A stretch of DNA of 64,000 nt from Actinacidiphila guanduensis (GCF_900103985.1 NZ_FNIE01000001.1:729582-793581); one strand, 5' to 3'; counted from the first letter of the stretch, positions 40,189-49,831 are shown. Notes: a model not told the origin generated them from the letters alone. A program made the numbers and translations.

Positions 40189-43100
40189 TCAGAAGCCGCC
40201 GTACGCCTGCAGCTCGTAGATGCTGCCGCCGTTGTAGCTGGAGCCGGTGACGGTCAGCCGCAGGTAGCGGGCGGAGACCGGGGAGTCGCCGGCGAAGGAG
40301 TAGTTGGTCTGCGCCGTGGTGGCGCTCGCGGTGTGGTCGTCCAGGGTGGACCAGTTCAGGCCGTCGGCGGAGTACTCCAGCAGGTACTGGTAGCCGCCCG
40401 ACTTCTCGAAGGTGGTGACCACCGCGCTGACCGGGGTGACCGCGCCGAGGTCGACCTGGATCCAGGACGGGTCGGGCAGGCCGAGCCCCTGCGCCCACCG
40501 CGTGCTCAGATCGCCGTCCACCGCCAGCTGCGGGGTGTTCGGCTCGGAGTACGAGGAGACGGTGACCGGCTTGCCCTGGGCGAGGTCGTGGTCGGACGGG
40601 GTGGTGACGTCCAGCGCGGGGCTGGGCTGCGAGGCGTTGAGCGCGGCGTCGCGGGCGACCACGGTGAACGTGTAGGCGGTCTGCGGGGTGAGGCCCGGCA
40701 CCTTCAGGGTGGTGGCGTCGGTGACGGCGATGCGCTTGCCGTCCTGGTAGACCGCGTAGCTGGTGACGCCGGTGTCGTCGGTGGCGGCCGGCCACGACAG
40801 CTGGAGCAGGCTCGGCAGCAGCGCGGTGGCCGTGGGTGTGCCGGGCGCGCTCGGCGCGGTGTGGTCGGTGCTCGGCGGCAGGGCGCTGCCGTAGACCTGG
40901 AGTTCGTAGATGCTGCCGCCGCTGTAGTTGGAGCCGGTGACGGTCAGCCGGACGTAGCGACCGTGGACGGGCGTAGTGGCGCTGGAGTAGTTCGTCTGCT
41001 CGCTGGTGGGGTCCGCGGTGTGGTCGTCCAGGGTGGTCCAGTGCGCCTCGTCCGGGGAGACCTCGATGCGGTACTTGTAGCCGCTCGCCTTCTCGAAGGT
41101 GGTGATGGCGCCGGTGACGTCGTACTGGGCGCCGAGGTCGACCTGGATCCAGGACGGGTCGGGCAGGCCGAGCCCCTGCGCCCACCGCGTGCTCAGATCG
41201 CCGTCCACCGCCAGCTGCGGGGTGTTCGGGTCGGAGTAGGAGGAGACGGTGACCGGCTTGCCCTGGGCGAGGTCGGTGCCGTCGGGCATGGTGACCGTCA
41301 GCGGGCGGCTGGCAGCCGACTCGTTGCCGGCGGCGTCGCGGGCGGTGACGGTGAAGGTGTACGTGGCGCCGGCCGTCAGGTCGGGGATGCGCACGGAGGT
41401 GGTGCCGGAGGCGCTGACGAGCTTGCCGTCCTGGCGGATCGCGTACCCGGTCACGCCCGTGTCGTCGGTGCTCGCGGGCCAGCTGAGGTCCGCCACGGTC
41501 GGGAAGTCGGTGACGGCGGTGGGGGTGCCGGGGGCGGTGGGCGCGGTGTGGTCGCTGCTCGCCGGGTCCGGGTCGAGGTGCCGGTACTGCGGCTGCAGGC
41601 CGGCGTTGTCGACGATCGAGGCGGGCAGCTGGTCGCAGCCGCCGACCACGGTGGTGCCGGTGATGGTGGAGTCGGTGCTGTTCGCCTGGGTGCTGAAGGC
41701 GGAGGTGGTGGTGAAGTTGTCCGACACCTTGATGTTCATGCCGTGATTGAGGAAGAGCCACTGGTAGCCCACGTTGCACAGGGCGTTGCCGGTGTTGGTC
41801 CAGTAGCGGCTGCCCTCGTCGTGGTAGATCGCGCCGTAGGCGGTGGGCGTGGTGCCGTTGATGTAGTTGCCGGCGACCAGGCCGCCGGGGTCGGCGCTGA
41901 GGGTGTAGATCGCGCCGCCGTCGGCCTGCGACTTCATGATGTCGCCGATCTCGTTGTCGGTGACGATCGTGTCGCGGCTGATGGTCGGGGTGTCCCAGAT
42001 CGGCACGCCGGAGTTGCCCGGGTAGTTGGTGTCGCCGCCCTTGTCGGTCAGGCCCCAGCCCCAGCCGACGGAGATGCCGCTGTAGGGCAGGTCGTAGATC
42101 TTGTTGTGGGTGATGACGGTGTGGTCAGTGTAGCCGGCGAAGACGCCGAGCGAGCCGTTGTACTGGTCGGCGACGTTGGTGACGACGTTGTTCGCGACCG
42201 TGTTGTCCTTGGTGATGTCGCGCGGGTCGCTCGGGTGGGCGTCGACCACGTCGGTGCCGCCGACCTGGACGCCGGTGGCGGCGATCTCCTTGAAGACGTT
42301 GCCGGTGATGTCGGTGCCCTGGGTACCGGTGTTGAGGTTGAGCCCGACCGCGCCGAGGTGGGTGAAGGTGTCGCCCTCGAAGCCGATGCCGTGCCCGTGG
42401 CTGACGTTGACCGCGCCGGGGGTCTTGACCCACTTCAGGCGGGTGGAGTCGAAGTCGGGGTTGTCGTTGCCGACGATCCGGAAGCCGGCCTGGCCCTCGA
42501 TCATCCCGTCGGGCGAACTCGGCGCCAGCCAGGAGGAGTAGGAGAAGGTGATGCCGCGGAAGGAGATGCCGCTGACCGGGTGGGCGGCGGTGCCGTCGAG
42601 GTCGACCAGGTCCTGCAGGCGCGGCACGGTGACGGTGGCGGTGCGCAGGTCCTGCCCGGACTCGGGCATGTAGTAGAGGTCGCCGGCGCTCTTGTCGAGG
42701 TACCACTCGCCGGGAGTGTCCAGCAGCTCACGGGCGTTCTCCAGCCACGTGGGGTTCTGGATCTCCTCGCCCTGGTGCAGGTTGGCGTTGTGGAAGCAGG
42801 GCTGCTGGATCGTCATGGTGGTGCCGACGATCGACTGCACCGGGCAGCGCATGAGCATCCAGCCCCAGGCGCTGACGACTTCCATGTCGGACTGGTTCTT
42901 GTACGCGTCCAGGCTGGTGTCGGTGATGGTGTAGCCGGTGGCGGTCTTGGTGAACCCGGCCGGGTTCTTCCCGCTGCGGGCGCGGGTCTCCAGCTTGCCG
43001 TCCACCCACAACTGGCGGGTGTCGATGTCGCCGACGTGGGCCTTGTAGACGTGGTGCGCGGGGTCGGCCAGGCTCCAGCCGGTGACCTGACGGCCGCCGC

Positions 43101-43488
43101 TGACGACGGGGTGGGCGCCGGGCGCGGCCTCGTAGGTGATCCGGTGACCGTCTGCCGCGGAGTCCTGCGGGGTCAGGGTGAAGGTGCTGCTCAACTGGTA
43201 GGTGCCGTCGAGTAGTTCAACATCGATGTCGCGGTCCGCCGGGCGGTGCAGCTGCCGGATGTGGTCGCGGGCCTGCTCCAGGGAGCCGAAGGGGTGCTTC
43301 AGGGTGCCGTTGCCCGTGGCGCGGCCGGTGGGCGAGACGTAGAGGGTCAGCGGGGCGGGCCCGGGGTGGGCCTGCGCGGGGACAGCGGCGAGCGGGACGG
43401 CCGCGGCGGCCAGCGAGAAGGCGGCCAGCGCGGTCGCGGCGGCTCTCAGGCCCCGGGGCAGGCGGAGCCGGAGGGGTGGGATCGACAC
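40189..43488 (-). CDS. Secreted beta-helix protein with two FN3-CBM32 modules
   Basis: 1099-residue exported protein, probably a polysaccharide-active enzyme. A signal peptide ends near residue 40 (AQAHPGP). A right-handed parallel beta-helix follows, about residues 45-640, starting LYVSPTGRATGNGTLKHPFGSLEQAR, as in several glycosidase and lyase families. After it come FN3 (about 650-735), F5/8-type C / CBM32 (738-870), a second FN3 (about 877-960) and a second CBM32 (967-1099). The two CBM32 modules share a 147-base stretch with 145 identical bases. Catalytic residues could not be assigned; GH120- or GH141-like activity is possible. GTG 43488 has a weak ribosome site. Confidence 0.83.
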   Translation of the reverse strand: MSIPPLRLRLPRGLRAAATALAAFSLAAAAVPLAAVPAQAHPGPAPLTLYVSPTGRATGNGTLKHPFGSLEQARDHIRQLHRPADRDIDVELLDGTYQLSSTFTLTPQDSAADGHRITYEAAPGAHPVVSGGRQVTGWSLADPAHHVYKAHVGDIDTRQLWVDGKLETRARSGKNPAGFTKTATGYTITDTSLDAYKNQSDMEVVSAWGWMLMRCPVQSIVGTTMTIQQPCFHNANLHQGEEIQNPTWLENARELLDTPGEWYLDKSAGDLYYMPESGQDLRTATVTVPRLQDLVDLDGTAAHPVSGISFRGITFSYSSWLAPSSPDGMIEGQAGFRIVGNDNPDFDSTRLKWVKTPGAVNVSHGHGIGFEGDTFTHLGAVGLNLNTGTQGTDITGNVFKEIAATGVQVGGTDVVDAHPSDPRDITKDNTVANNVVTNVADQYNGSLGVFAGYTDHTVITHNKIYDLPYSGISVGWGWGLTDKGGDTNYPGNSGVPIWDTPTISRDTIVTDNEIGDIMKSQADGGAIYTLSADPGGLVAGNYINGTTPTAYGAIYHDEGSRYWTNTGNALCNVGYQWLFLNHGMNIKVSDNFTTTSAFSTQANSTDSTITGTTVVGGCDQLPASIVDNAGLQPQYRHLDPDPASSDHTAPTAPGTPTAVTDFPTVADLSWPASTDDTGVTGYAIRQDGKLVSASGTTSVRIPDLTAGATYTFTVTARDAAGNESAASRPLTVTMPDGTDLAQGKPVTVSSYSDPNTPQLAVDGDLSTRWAQGLGLPDPSWIQVDLGAQYDVTGAITTFEKASGYKYRIEVSPDEAHWTTLDDHTADPTSEQTNYSSATTPVHGRYVRLTVTGSNYSGGSIYELQVYGSALPPSTDHTAPSAPGTPTATALLPSLLQLSWPAATDDTGVTSYAVYQDGKRIAVTDATTLKVPGLTPQTAYTFTVVARDAALNASQPSPALDVTTPSDHDLAQGKPVTVSSYSEPNTPQLAVDGDLSTRWAQGLGLPDPSWIQVDLGAVTPVSAVVTTFEKSGGYQYLLEYSADGLNWSTLDDHTASATTAQTNYSFAGDSPVSARYLRLTVTGSSYNGGSIYELQAYGGF
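40442..41275 (-). repeat. Near-identical 147-bp direct repeat in the CBM32 modules
   Basis: Positions 40442-40588 and 41129-41275 are identical except for two C/G differences. They encode the same part of the two CBM32 domains (residues about 968-1016 and 739-787). The remaining domain sequence is much less alike. Confidence 0.85.
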
Positions 43489-43899
43489 GGAGTTCCAATC
43501 ACTTGCGAGGAAGGGGCCGGCGGCGGTCCGGCGCGGCCCGGGCCGCGGTCGGTACGGCCGACCGCCTCGTGGTGGCCCGCGCCGGAACCGGCTCGTCGCC
43601 CTCCGAACGCGGCGAACCCGCCTCCGACATGATGAGTCGGATTCATCTGAGCGGAAACTATGACAGCCGCGTTACAGGAAGGGAAGACCTCTGATGAATC
43701 TCCCGCTCAACGGCCGTTGGTATCCCATCAGTTCACCACAAGCCGGACACTATTCATCTGACACATCCCCTGTCGCAGAAGGCGATTGATCTGGACCATG
43801 AGCGGCGGGTGCCCGGTCAACGCGGGCTGGGGCGGGGCCCTTTCGGCCTTCCCTCGCGCATCTCCGGTGGGAGGGCCGCGGGGCGGATACCGTGGCCGG
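43489..43899. promoter_or_regulatory. Divergent promoter region with repeated GATGAAT words
   Basis: This 411-base gap is relatively AT-rich and holds no gene. ATTCATCTGA occurs at 43641-43650 and 43752-43761, and the opposite orientation TGATGAAT at 43692-43699. GATGA (43631-43635) and TCATC (43643-43647) also form a local inverted repeat. These are candidate operators for the beta-helix gene. No dedicated regulator gene is adjacent. Confidence 0.4.
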
Positions 43900-44397
43900 A
43901 TGCCCCCAGTGCACCTGCGGCACGCCGTCCGCGCGATCGTCCTCGACCACGACGACCGCGTCCTGCTGTGCCGGCTCGTCATCCCGAAGCCGTACGGGAC
44001 GATCGTCGTCTGGGCAGCCCCCGGCGGCGGCGTCGAACCCGGCGAGAGCCCCCTTGCGGCGCTGCGGCGCGAACTCGCCGAGGAGGTGGGCCTCGGCCTC
44101 GACGCCGACCCGCCCCACGTGTGGCACCAGGAGGTCGTCGATCCCGGGCACGCCCCGGGCTACGACGGTGTGGTCAACGACTACTTCCTCGTCCGCACCG
44201 CGCACTTCACTCCTCGCGGCGCGCTGTCCGACGCGGAGCTCGCGGCCGAGAACGTCACCGGGGCCCGGTGGTGGCTCCCGCGGGACATCGCCGCGTACGA
44301 CGGCAGCGACCTCTTCTCCCCCCGCGACCTGTCCGGTCCGCTGACGGACCTCCTCACCACCGGCCTTCCCGGCACTCCGGTGCACCTCGGGCTGTGA
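43900..44397 (+). CDS. Nudix hydrolase
   Basis: 165-residue enzyme hydrolysing a nucleoside-diphosphate-linked substrate. The full Nudix box is present: GGVEPGESPLAALRRELAEE, then VGL, around residues 42-64. It binds a divalent metal through the REL-EE glutamates. The start at 43900 gives the normal first beta strand (HLRHAVRAIVLD); an earlier start at 43786 adds Gly-rich sequence not typical of the family. Substrate unknown. Confidence 0.92.
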   Translation: MPPVHLRHAVRAIVLDHDDRVLLCRLVIPKPYGTIVVWAAPGGGVEPGESPLAALRRELAEEVGLGLDADPPHVWHQEVVDPGHAPGYDGVVNDYFLVRTAHFTPRGALSDAELAAENVTGARWWLPRDIAAYDGSDLFSPRDLSGPLTDLLTTGLPGTPVHLGL

Positions 44398-44467
44398 GTC
44401 CCCCCGGGCAGAGGTCCCCAGCGGCCCGTGCGGACGGGGGCCTCGGGGCGCGGGTTCAGGACGGGAT

Positions 44468-45223
44468 TCACGGCGGGGGCAGGTTGCGGCGGTAGCGGCC
44501 GGGGGTCTGGCCGACCAGCGCGGTGAAGCTGTCGATGAACGTGCTCGGGTTGGACCAGCCGCACGCGTGCGCCGTCTCCAGCACGCCCGCCCCCGTCGTG
44601 AGCAGCACCAGGGCGTGGTGGACGCGCAGTTGGGTGCGCCAGCGGGTGAAGCCCATGCCCAGCTCCTCACGGCAGAGCCGGCTGAGGGTGCGCTCGCCGA
44701 CCCCGATCGCCCGCCCCAGCTCGCCGAGCGTCGCCTTGCCCGCCGGGTCCTCCCCCATGATCCGGGCCAGCTCGCGCAACCGCGGGTCCTGCGGCTCGGG
44801 CAGGTGCAGTGGCTCCTCGGGGGCCGGTCCCAGCTCGTCCACGACGACGTGCCGCAGCCGGTCCCGGGCCTGCGGCGAGCGCGGCGCCGGGTCCGGGGCG
44901 GTGAGCGCCAGCAGCGCCTCGCGGGCCAGCGAAGTGGTCGACAGCACCGCCGGTCGGTCCGGGAGCTGGACGGCGAGCGCCGCGGTGACGAAGACGATCC
45001 GCATGTCGGTACGGCCGTGCGCGCGGTGGTAGTGGTCGAAGTGGGCGGGGATCCAGGCGGTGCGGTTGGCCGGGATGATCCACGTCCGCCCGGACGCGGA
45101 GGCGGACAGCACTCCGCGCGCCGGGTAGATCAGGTGGCCCTGGCCGTGCCGGTGGACGGGGGTGCGCTCGCGGTGTTCCAGGTCGTGGGTCTGCTCCCCG
45201 GCCTGCTGGCGGAATATCGGCAC
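44468..45223 (-). CDS. AraC-family regulator (NimR-like)
   Basis: 251-residue regulator with an N-terminal cupin-type sensor (VHRHGQGHLIYPARGVL, WIIPANRTAWIPAHFDH) and a C-terminal AraC double helix-turn-helix (LGELGRAIGVGERTLSRL, ACGWSNPSTFIDSFTALVGQTPGRYRR). Divergent from an NimT/CynX-type exporter with only 54 bp between. In E. coli, NimR (an AraC protein of this architecture) represses the divergent nimT exporter. Start is GTG 45223 without a clear ribosome site. Confidence 0.9.
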   Translation of the reverse strand: MPIFRQQAGEQTHDLEHRERTPVHRHGQGHLIYPARGVLSASASGRTWIIPANRTAWIPAHFDHYHRAHGRTDMRIVFVTAALAVQLPDRPAVLSTTSLAREALLALTAPDPAPRSPQARDRLRHVVVDELGPAPEEPLHLPEPQDPRLRELARIMGEDPAGKATLGELGRAIGVGERTLSRLCREELGMGFTRWRTQLRVHHALVLLTTGAGVLETAHACGWSNPSTFIDSFTALVGQTPGRYRRNLPPP

Positions 45224-45277
45224 AATGAGTCAGAATAACGGTCGACGGCCGATCGTGCGGTTGAGTGAACTGGTCGC

Positions 45278-46675
45278 ATGCACGAACAGCTCCCGAACCC
45301 CGAGCCCCCGGCCGGCACCTTCGGCCCGTCCGCCTCCGCCACCGCCGCCGCGGCCCCGCCTGTACGGGCCGCGCCTCCCCCGCCTGGGGCCGGCCGCGCC
45401 GGACGGAGCGGCCCGGTGCTGCTGGCCGCGGGGCTGCTGCTGGTCGCGGTCAACCTGCGCATCGCCGTCGCGAGCGTCGGCCCGGTCCTGGACGACATCG
45501 AGCACGGCCAGCCGCTGTCCTCGACGGCCGCCGGAGTGCTCACCACCATCCCCGTCCTGTGCTTCGGCGGCTTCGCCTTCGCCACCCCGGCGCTCGTCCG
45601 CCGCTGGGGCATGCACCGGCTGCTCGGCGTGACGATGCTGCTGCTCGCGGCCGGCGTGCTCGCCCGCCTCCAGCCGTCCACGGCCGCGCTGTTCACCGGG
45701 ACCGTTGTCGCCGGGGCCTCGATCGCGGTCGCCAACGTGCTGATGCCCGGCCTGATCAAGCACGACTTCGCCCACCGTTCCGGCCTGATGATGGGCCTCT
45801 ACACCACCGGCCTGTTCCTCGGCGCGGCGGCGGCCTCCGGCCTGACCGTCCCGCTGGAGCACGTGCTGGGGACCGGCTGGCGGCACATGCTCGCGCTGTG
45901 GGCGCTGCCCGCGCTCGCCGCCTTCCTGCTCTGGCTGCCGCAGACCGGCAGCCGCCGGGCCGCGCAGGCGGCCGACCACCGGCTCGCCGCGAGCAGCGCG
46001 GCACCGGGTCCCGTACCGGCCGGTCCAGCAGCGCGCGGCGGCAGCGGTACGGGGCTGCGCGGGCCCGGCGTGCGCGCCCTCGCCCGGGACCGGACCGCCT
46101 GGGCCGTGACCGTCTTCATGGGCGCCCAGAGCCTCGGCTACTACGCGCTGCTGTCCTGGCTCCCCTCGCTGCTCCAGGACTCGGGCATGTCCGACGGCCG
46201 GGCGGGGTGGATGCTCTCCTTCTCCACCTTCCCCGGTTTCGCCGCCTCCCTGCTCACCCCGGTGCTGGCCCGCCACCCGAGCCGCCGCCTCCCGGTGGTG
46301 ATCGCCACCGTGGTGCTGTGCGGGGCGGCCTACGCGGGGCTGGCCGTGGCCCCGGTCGGCCCCGCGTACCTGTGGATGGTGCTGCTCGGGCTGGGCCAGG
46401 GCGCCGCGATCAGCCTGGCGCTGAGCCTGATCGTCTGGTGCGCGCCCGACGCCGCCCACGCCTCTGCGCTGTCCACCCTGGCGCAGGGCACCGGCTACCT
46501 CGTCGCCGCGCTGGGCCCCTTCGGCTTGGGCGCGATCCACAGCCTGACCGGCGGCTGGACGACACCGATGGCCGCACTCGGGGCGGTCCTGGTGGCGCAG
46601 CTCGGCGCCGGCCTGCTGGCCTCGCGCGACCGCGTGGTCCTCGCCGACGCCCTGCCCCGCAAGGCTGCGGTGTAG
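45278..46675 (+). CDS. MFS exporter, CynX/NimT family
   Basis: 465-residue, 12-helix transporter. Pro/Ala-rich N-terminal tail, then LLAAGLLLVAVNLRIAVASVGPVLDDI, the characteristic first helix of the CynX/NimT group (cyanate or 2-nitroimidazole transporters), and a central loop of about 50 residues. Divergent AraC gene as in E. coli nimR-nimT. Substrate not determinable; drug or small-aromatic export is plausible. Confidence 0.88.
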   Translation: MHEQLPNPEPPAGTFGPSASATAAAAPPVRAAPPPPGAGRAGRSGPVLLAAGLLLVAVNLRIAVASVGPVLDDIEHGQPLSSTAAGVLTTIPVLCFGGFAFATPALVRRWGMHRLLGVTMLLLAAGVLARLQPSTAALFTGTVVAGASIAVANVLMPGLIKHDFAHRSGLMMGLYTTGLFLGAAAASGLTVPLEHVLGTGWRHMLALWALPALAAFLLWLPQTGSRRAAQAADHRLAASSAAPGPVPAGPAARGGSGTGLRGPGVRALARDRTAWAVTVFMGAQSLGYYALLSWLPSLLQDSGMSDGRAGWMLSFSTFPGFAASLLTPVLARHPSRRLPVVIATVVLCGAAYAGLAVAPVGPAYLWMVLLGLGQGAAISLALSLIVWCAPDAAHASALSTLAQGTGYLVAALGPFGLGAIHSLTGGWTTPMAALGAVLVAQLGAGLLASRDRVVLADALPRKAAV

Positions 46676-46876
46676 GGCTCGCCGAGGCGGAGCACATCGG
46701 GCGTTGCCGGTGGGGCGACTGCGGCTCCGGCACCTGCCCGACCGCGTCGGCACAGTCGGCACGCCCGGCGCGGAGCGTGATCTGCTGGCCGTCGAAGGAC
46801 CCGGCCGTGGGCGCGCCCGCCGCCGGGTCCTCGATGCGGCCGGCTCCCGCCGGCTGGAGGAGCCGCGCACAGGCCG

Positions 46877-47410
46877 TCAGTGGTGGCTCACCGGGTGCGC
46901 GGAGAAGTTGTCGTGCCAGGCGGCCTTCGCGCCGGAGTCACCGATCCGGTACACCTGCACCACGGCGCCGACGGCGACGACGAGGGCCAGCACGATCACG
47001 GTGACGCGGACGGGAACGCGGGCCAGCAGGCCCTGGGCGGCGCCCTGCTGGTCACCCGTGGCGGCTGCGGCGGTGCTCGCGGGGGTGCGCCGGTCCAGCC
47101 ACCAGACGGCGACCGTGACCACGAACAGCCCCAGCACCCAGGGCAGCAGGGTGTCGCCGAGCTCGGCGTGCCTGCGGACCAGGGGGTCGCTGTCGGTGTG
47201 CTTCTCCAGCCACTCCCCCGCGTGCGTGGTCAGCGGCACGCTCACCAGGGTGACCAGGGCCAGGACGGGCAGCAGCCACCCGAGCCGTTTGATCCAGGCA
47301 GGCCGGACGGCCACGGCGACCAGGGCGAGCGCGGTCAGCGGCACCAGGATGACCACGACGTGGACGAGCAGGATGTGCGCGGGCAGACCGTTGATGAGGG
47401 TGGGACCCAT
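46877..47410 (-). CDS. DUF2231-like membrane protein
   Basis: 177 residues with four hydrophobic helices (LLVHVVVILVPLTALALV, LLPVLALVTLVSVPL, TLLPWVLGLFVVTVAVWWL and VTVIVLALVVAVGAVVQVY). His residues near the N-terminus (PAHILLVHV) and in the loops (THAGEWLEKH) fit the DUF2231 group, sometimes thought to bind haem. ATG 47410 chosen over an upstream start that adds a polar tail. Function unknown. Confidence 0.8.
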   Translation of the reverse strand: MGPTLINGLPAHILLVHVVVILVPLTALALVAVAVRPAWIKRLGWLLPVLALVTLVSVPLTTHAGEWLEKHTDSDPLVRRHAELGDTLLPWVLGLFVVTVAVWWLDRRTPASTAAAATGDQQGAAQGLLARVPVRVTVIVLALVVAVGAVVQVYRIGDSGAKAAWHDNFSAHPVSHH

Positions 47411-47894
47411 GGGGACTCTTTCGCGACGGGAGCGCACGCTCACGGGGAGCGGGCCCGGGGTGAGGGGATGCACGGCAGCACGGCGCCCCGCGGTCCAGCG
47501 ACACCTCGACCAGCGGCGAACCGCGGCCGAACACGCCCGCCGGCCGCACGGAGCGTCCCTCCTGCCTCACCACCACCCTGACCGCCCGGGCATAACACGC
47601 CGGTTACGCGGGGAAGTTCCGACCGCGACGGCGAACAACGGGACGAATCGCCCCGGTCGTCACCTGGTTTCGGGGTGCCTCGGACCGGCGGTCCCCGAGC
47701 CGCGCGGGTCACGCGCTTGCGCAGACGAGGGCGGTGGACCCAACTCGCTCCGGGGCCGGCGCCGGCCGACGCGGCAGCGGGGACCGGGACTTCCCGCCCG
47801 GGGACCGTCCGGCGCGGGGCGACCGCACGCGGGTAGGGTCGCGTGGGAGCCGGTCCCTGACGGCCGGGGACGTCGACGAGGGGAGCCCGCGGGC
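47411..47894. other. 484-base intergenic stretch
   Basis: Lies between divergent genes. No frame with convincing composition was found; it presumably holds promoters for the DUF2231 and methyltransferase genes. No clear palindrome seen. Confidence 0.5.
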
Positions 47895-48701
47895 GTGTTG
47901 GACTTCGACGCGGAGGAACGGCGGATCTGGTCGGGGCGCGCCGCGGCCTTCCGGGACGGTTTCGCCAAGCTCTGCGCCCACACGGCGCCGGCGCTCCTCG
48001 ACGCGGTCGGGGCGGGACCCGGCACCCGGCTGCTCGACGTGGGCACGGGTGTCGGCACCGTCGCGGCGGCGGCGAGCGCCCGCGGTGCCCGGGTGACCGC
48101 GGTCGACGCCGAGCCCGGCATGATCGAGCTGGCCCGGCAGCAGGTACCCGACGCCGAATTCCACCTGGCCGTACTCCCCCACCTCCCCTTCGCCCCGGAC
48201 AGCTTCGACGCGGTGGTGGCGAACTTCGTGGTCAACCACGTCGGCCGGCCCGCGGCCACCGTGGCGGCCATGCGCGGCGCAACCCGCCCCGGGGGCCGCG
48301 TCGCCGCGACGATCTGGTCCAGCCCGGCCGGTGCGGGCCACGAGTTGCTCGACCGCGCGGTCGAGGCGGCCGGTGCCCGACGGCCCGCGGACCAGCCCCG
48401 GCTCGACCCGGCGGAGGAATTCCCGCGCACCGCCGAGGGGTTCGGCGCCCTCTTCACCACTGCCGGCCTCACCGACGTCTCCTGCGAGCCGGTGTCCTGG
48501 GATCACGTCACGACCCCCGAGGAGTGGTGGAACGGCGCGGCGGCCGGCGTGGGCATGATCGGCCAGGCGATCAGCCGCCAGAGCCCGGAGACCATCGCCC
48601 GGATCAGGGCCGCCTACGACGAGTTGGCCCCGCGTTACTCCGCCCCGGACGGCCGCCTCCTGCTCCGCTACCACGCCCTGCTGGCCACGGGCCGCGCCTG
48701 A
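47895..48701 (+). CDS. SAM-dependent methyltransferase
   Basis: 268-residue class I methyltransferase, UbiE/Methyltransf_11 type. SAM-binding motif I is LLDVGTGVGTVAAAA, followed by the acidic VTAVDAEPGM and the post-motif FDAVVANFVVNHV. GAGGGGAG precedes the GTG at 47895. Acceptor unknown. It sits alone, 77 bp before the aldo/keto reductase on the same strand. Confidence 0.92.
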   Translation: MLDFDAEERRIWSGRAAAFRDGFAKLCAHTAPALLDAVGAGPGTRLLDVGTGVGTVAAAASARGARVTAVDAEPGMIELARQQVPDAEFHLAVLPHLPFAPDSFDAVVANFVVNHVGRPAATVAAMRGATRPGGRVAATIWSSPAGAGHELLDRAVEAAGARRPADQPRLDPAEEFPRTAEGFGALFTTAGLTDVSCEPVSWDHVTTPEEWWNGAAAGVGMIGQAISRQSPETIARIRAAYDELAPRYSAPDGRLLLRYHALLATGRA

Positions 48702-48778
48702 GGAGCGCCCGGCGGGCACCCGGCGGACGAAGGGCCGCGCTTGCCTTCGTGCGTACTCCAGCTTCTAGGGTGCGCACC

Positions 48779-49774
48779 ATGGGAACGACAGCTCACACCA
48801 GGGTGCTCGGACGCAGCGGGATCGAGGTGAGTGCCCTCGGCTTCGGCTGCTGGGCGATCGGCGGCGAGTGGCAGGACACCGGCGGGCAGCCGCTGGGCTG
48901 GGGCCGGGTCGACGACGAGGAGTCCGTACGGGCGGTGCGGCGCGCGTTCGACCTCGGCGTCACGTTCTTCGACACCGCCGACACGTACGGGGCGGGGCAC
49001 AGCGAGCGGGTGCTCGGGCGGGCGCTGGGCAAGCGGCGTGACGAGGTGGTGATCGCCACCAAGTGGGGCAACCTCTTCGACGAGGGGACCAGGACCGCCT
49101 ACGGCGTGGACGATTCACCCGAGCACGCCCGCCGCGCCCTGACGGCCTCGCTGCAGCGCCTGGGCACCGACCGGATCGACCTCTACCAACTGCACATCGC
49201 CGACGGCGACATGGAGCGGGCCGCGCAACTGCGCGACATTTGCGAGGAGTTCGTCCGCGAGGGCCTGATCCGCGGCTACGCCTGGAGCACCGACGACCCC
49301 GAGCGCGCCGCCGTCTTCGCGCGCGGCGCGCACTGCACGGCGGTCCAGCACCGGCTGAACGTCCTCCAGGACGCGCCCGGGATCCTCGCGCTGTGCGCCG
49401 AAGCGGGCCTGGCGAGCGTCAACCGCAGCCCGCTGGCGATGGGGCTGCTCACCGGGAAGCAGGCCCCCGGGCGGACCCTGGCGGCCGGCGACATCCGCAG
49501 CGCCCCGCCCGCCTGGCTGCCCGGCTTCACCGCGGCCGCCGGCGCCGACCCCGCGTGGCTGCGCCGGGTCGAGGCGCTGCGGGAGATCCTCACCGCCGAG
49601 GGCCGCACCCTCGCCCAGGGCGCCCTGGCCTGGATCTGGGCCCGCAGCCCGCACACCGTCCCGATCCCGGGCTTCCGCACGGTGGCCCAGGCGGAGGAGA
49701 ACGCGGGCGCGATGGCCAAGGGGCCGCTGAGCGCTGGGCAGTTGGCGGAGGTGGAGCAGGTGCTCGGGCGGTGA
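48779..49774 (+). CDS. Aldo/keto reductase
   Basis: 331-residue NADPH-dependent oxidoreductase of the AKR fold. The catalytic tetrad is visible: Asp65 and Tyr70 (FFDTADTYG), Lys95 (ATKWG), His139 (YQLHIADGD). ATG 48779 gives the standard MGTTAHTRVLGRSGIEVSALGFG start. Substrate unknown. Confidence 0.94.
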   Translation: MGTTAHTRVLGRSGIEVSALGFGCWAIGGEWQDTGGQPLGWGRVDDEESVRAVRRAFDLGVTFFDTADTYGAGHSERVLGRALGKRRDEVVIATKWGNLFDEGTRTAYGVDDSPEHARRALTASLQRLGTDRIDLYQLHIADGDMERAAQLRDICEEFVREGLIRGYAWSTDDPERAAVFARGAHCTAVQHRLNVLQDAPGILALCAEAGLASVNRSPLAMGLLTGKQAPGRTLAAGDIRSAPPAWLPGFTAAAGADPAWLRRVEALREILTAEGRTLAQGALAWIWARSPHTVPIPGFRTVAQAEENAGAMAKGPLSAGQLAEVEQVLGR

Positions 49775-49785
49775 CGGGCGCGAGC

Positions 49786-49826
49786 GCGGGGGTGCCCCCG
49801 GCGGCGGTTCCGCCGGGAGCACCCCG
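49786..49826. terminator. Probable bidirectional terminator
   Basis: Imperfect stem of about 18 bp (GCGGGG-TGC to CCGGCGG against CCGCCGGG to CCCCGC, one bulge and one mismatch) between the convergent reductase and Dabb genes. Confidence 0.6.
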
Positions 49827-49831
49827 CCCGC

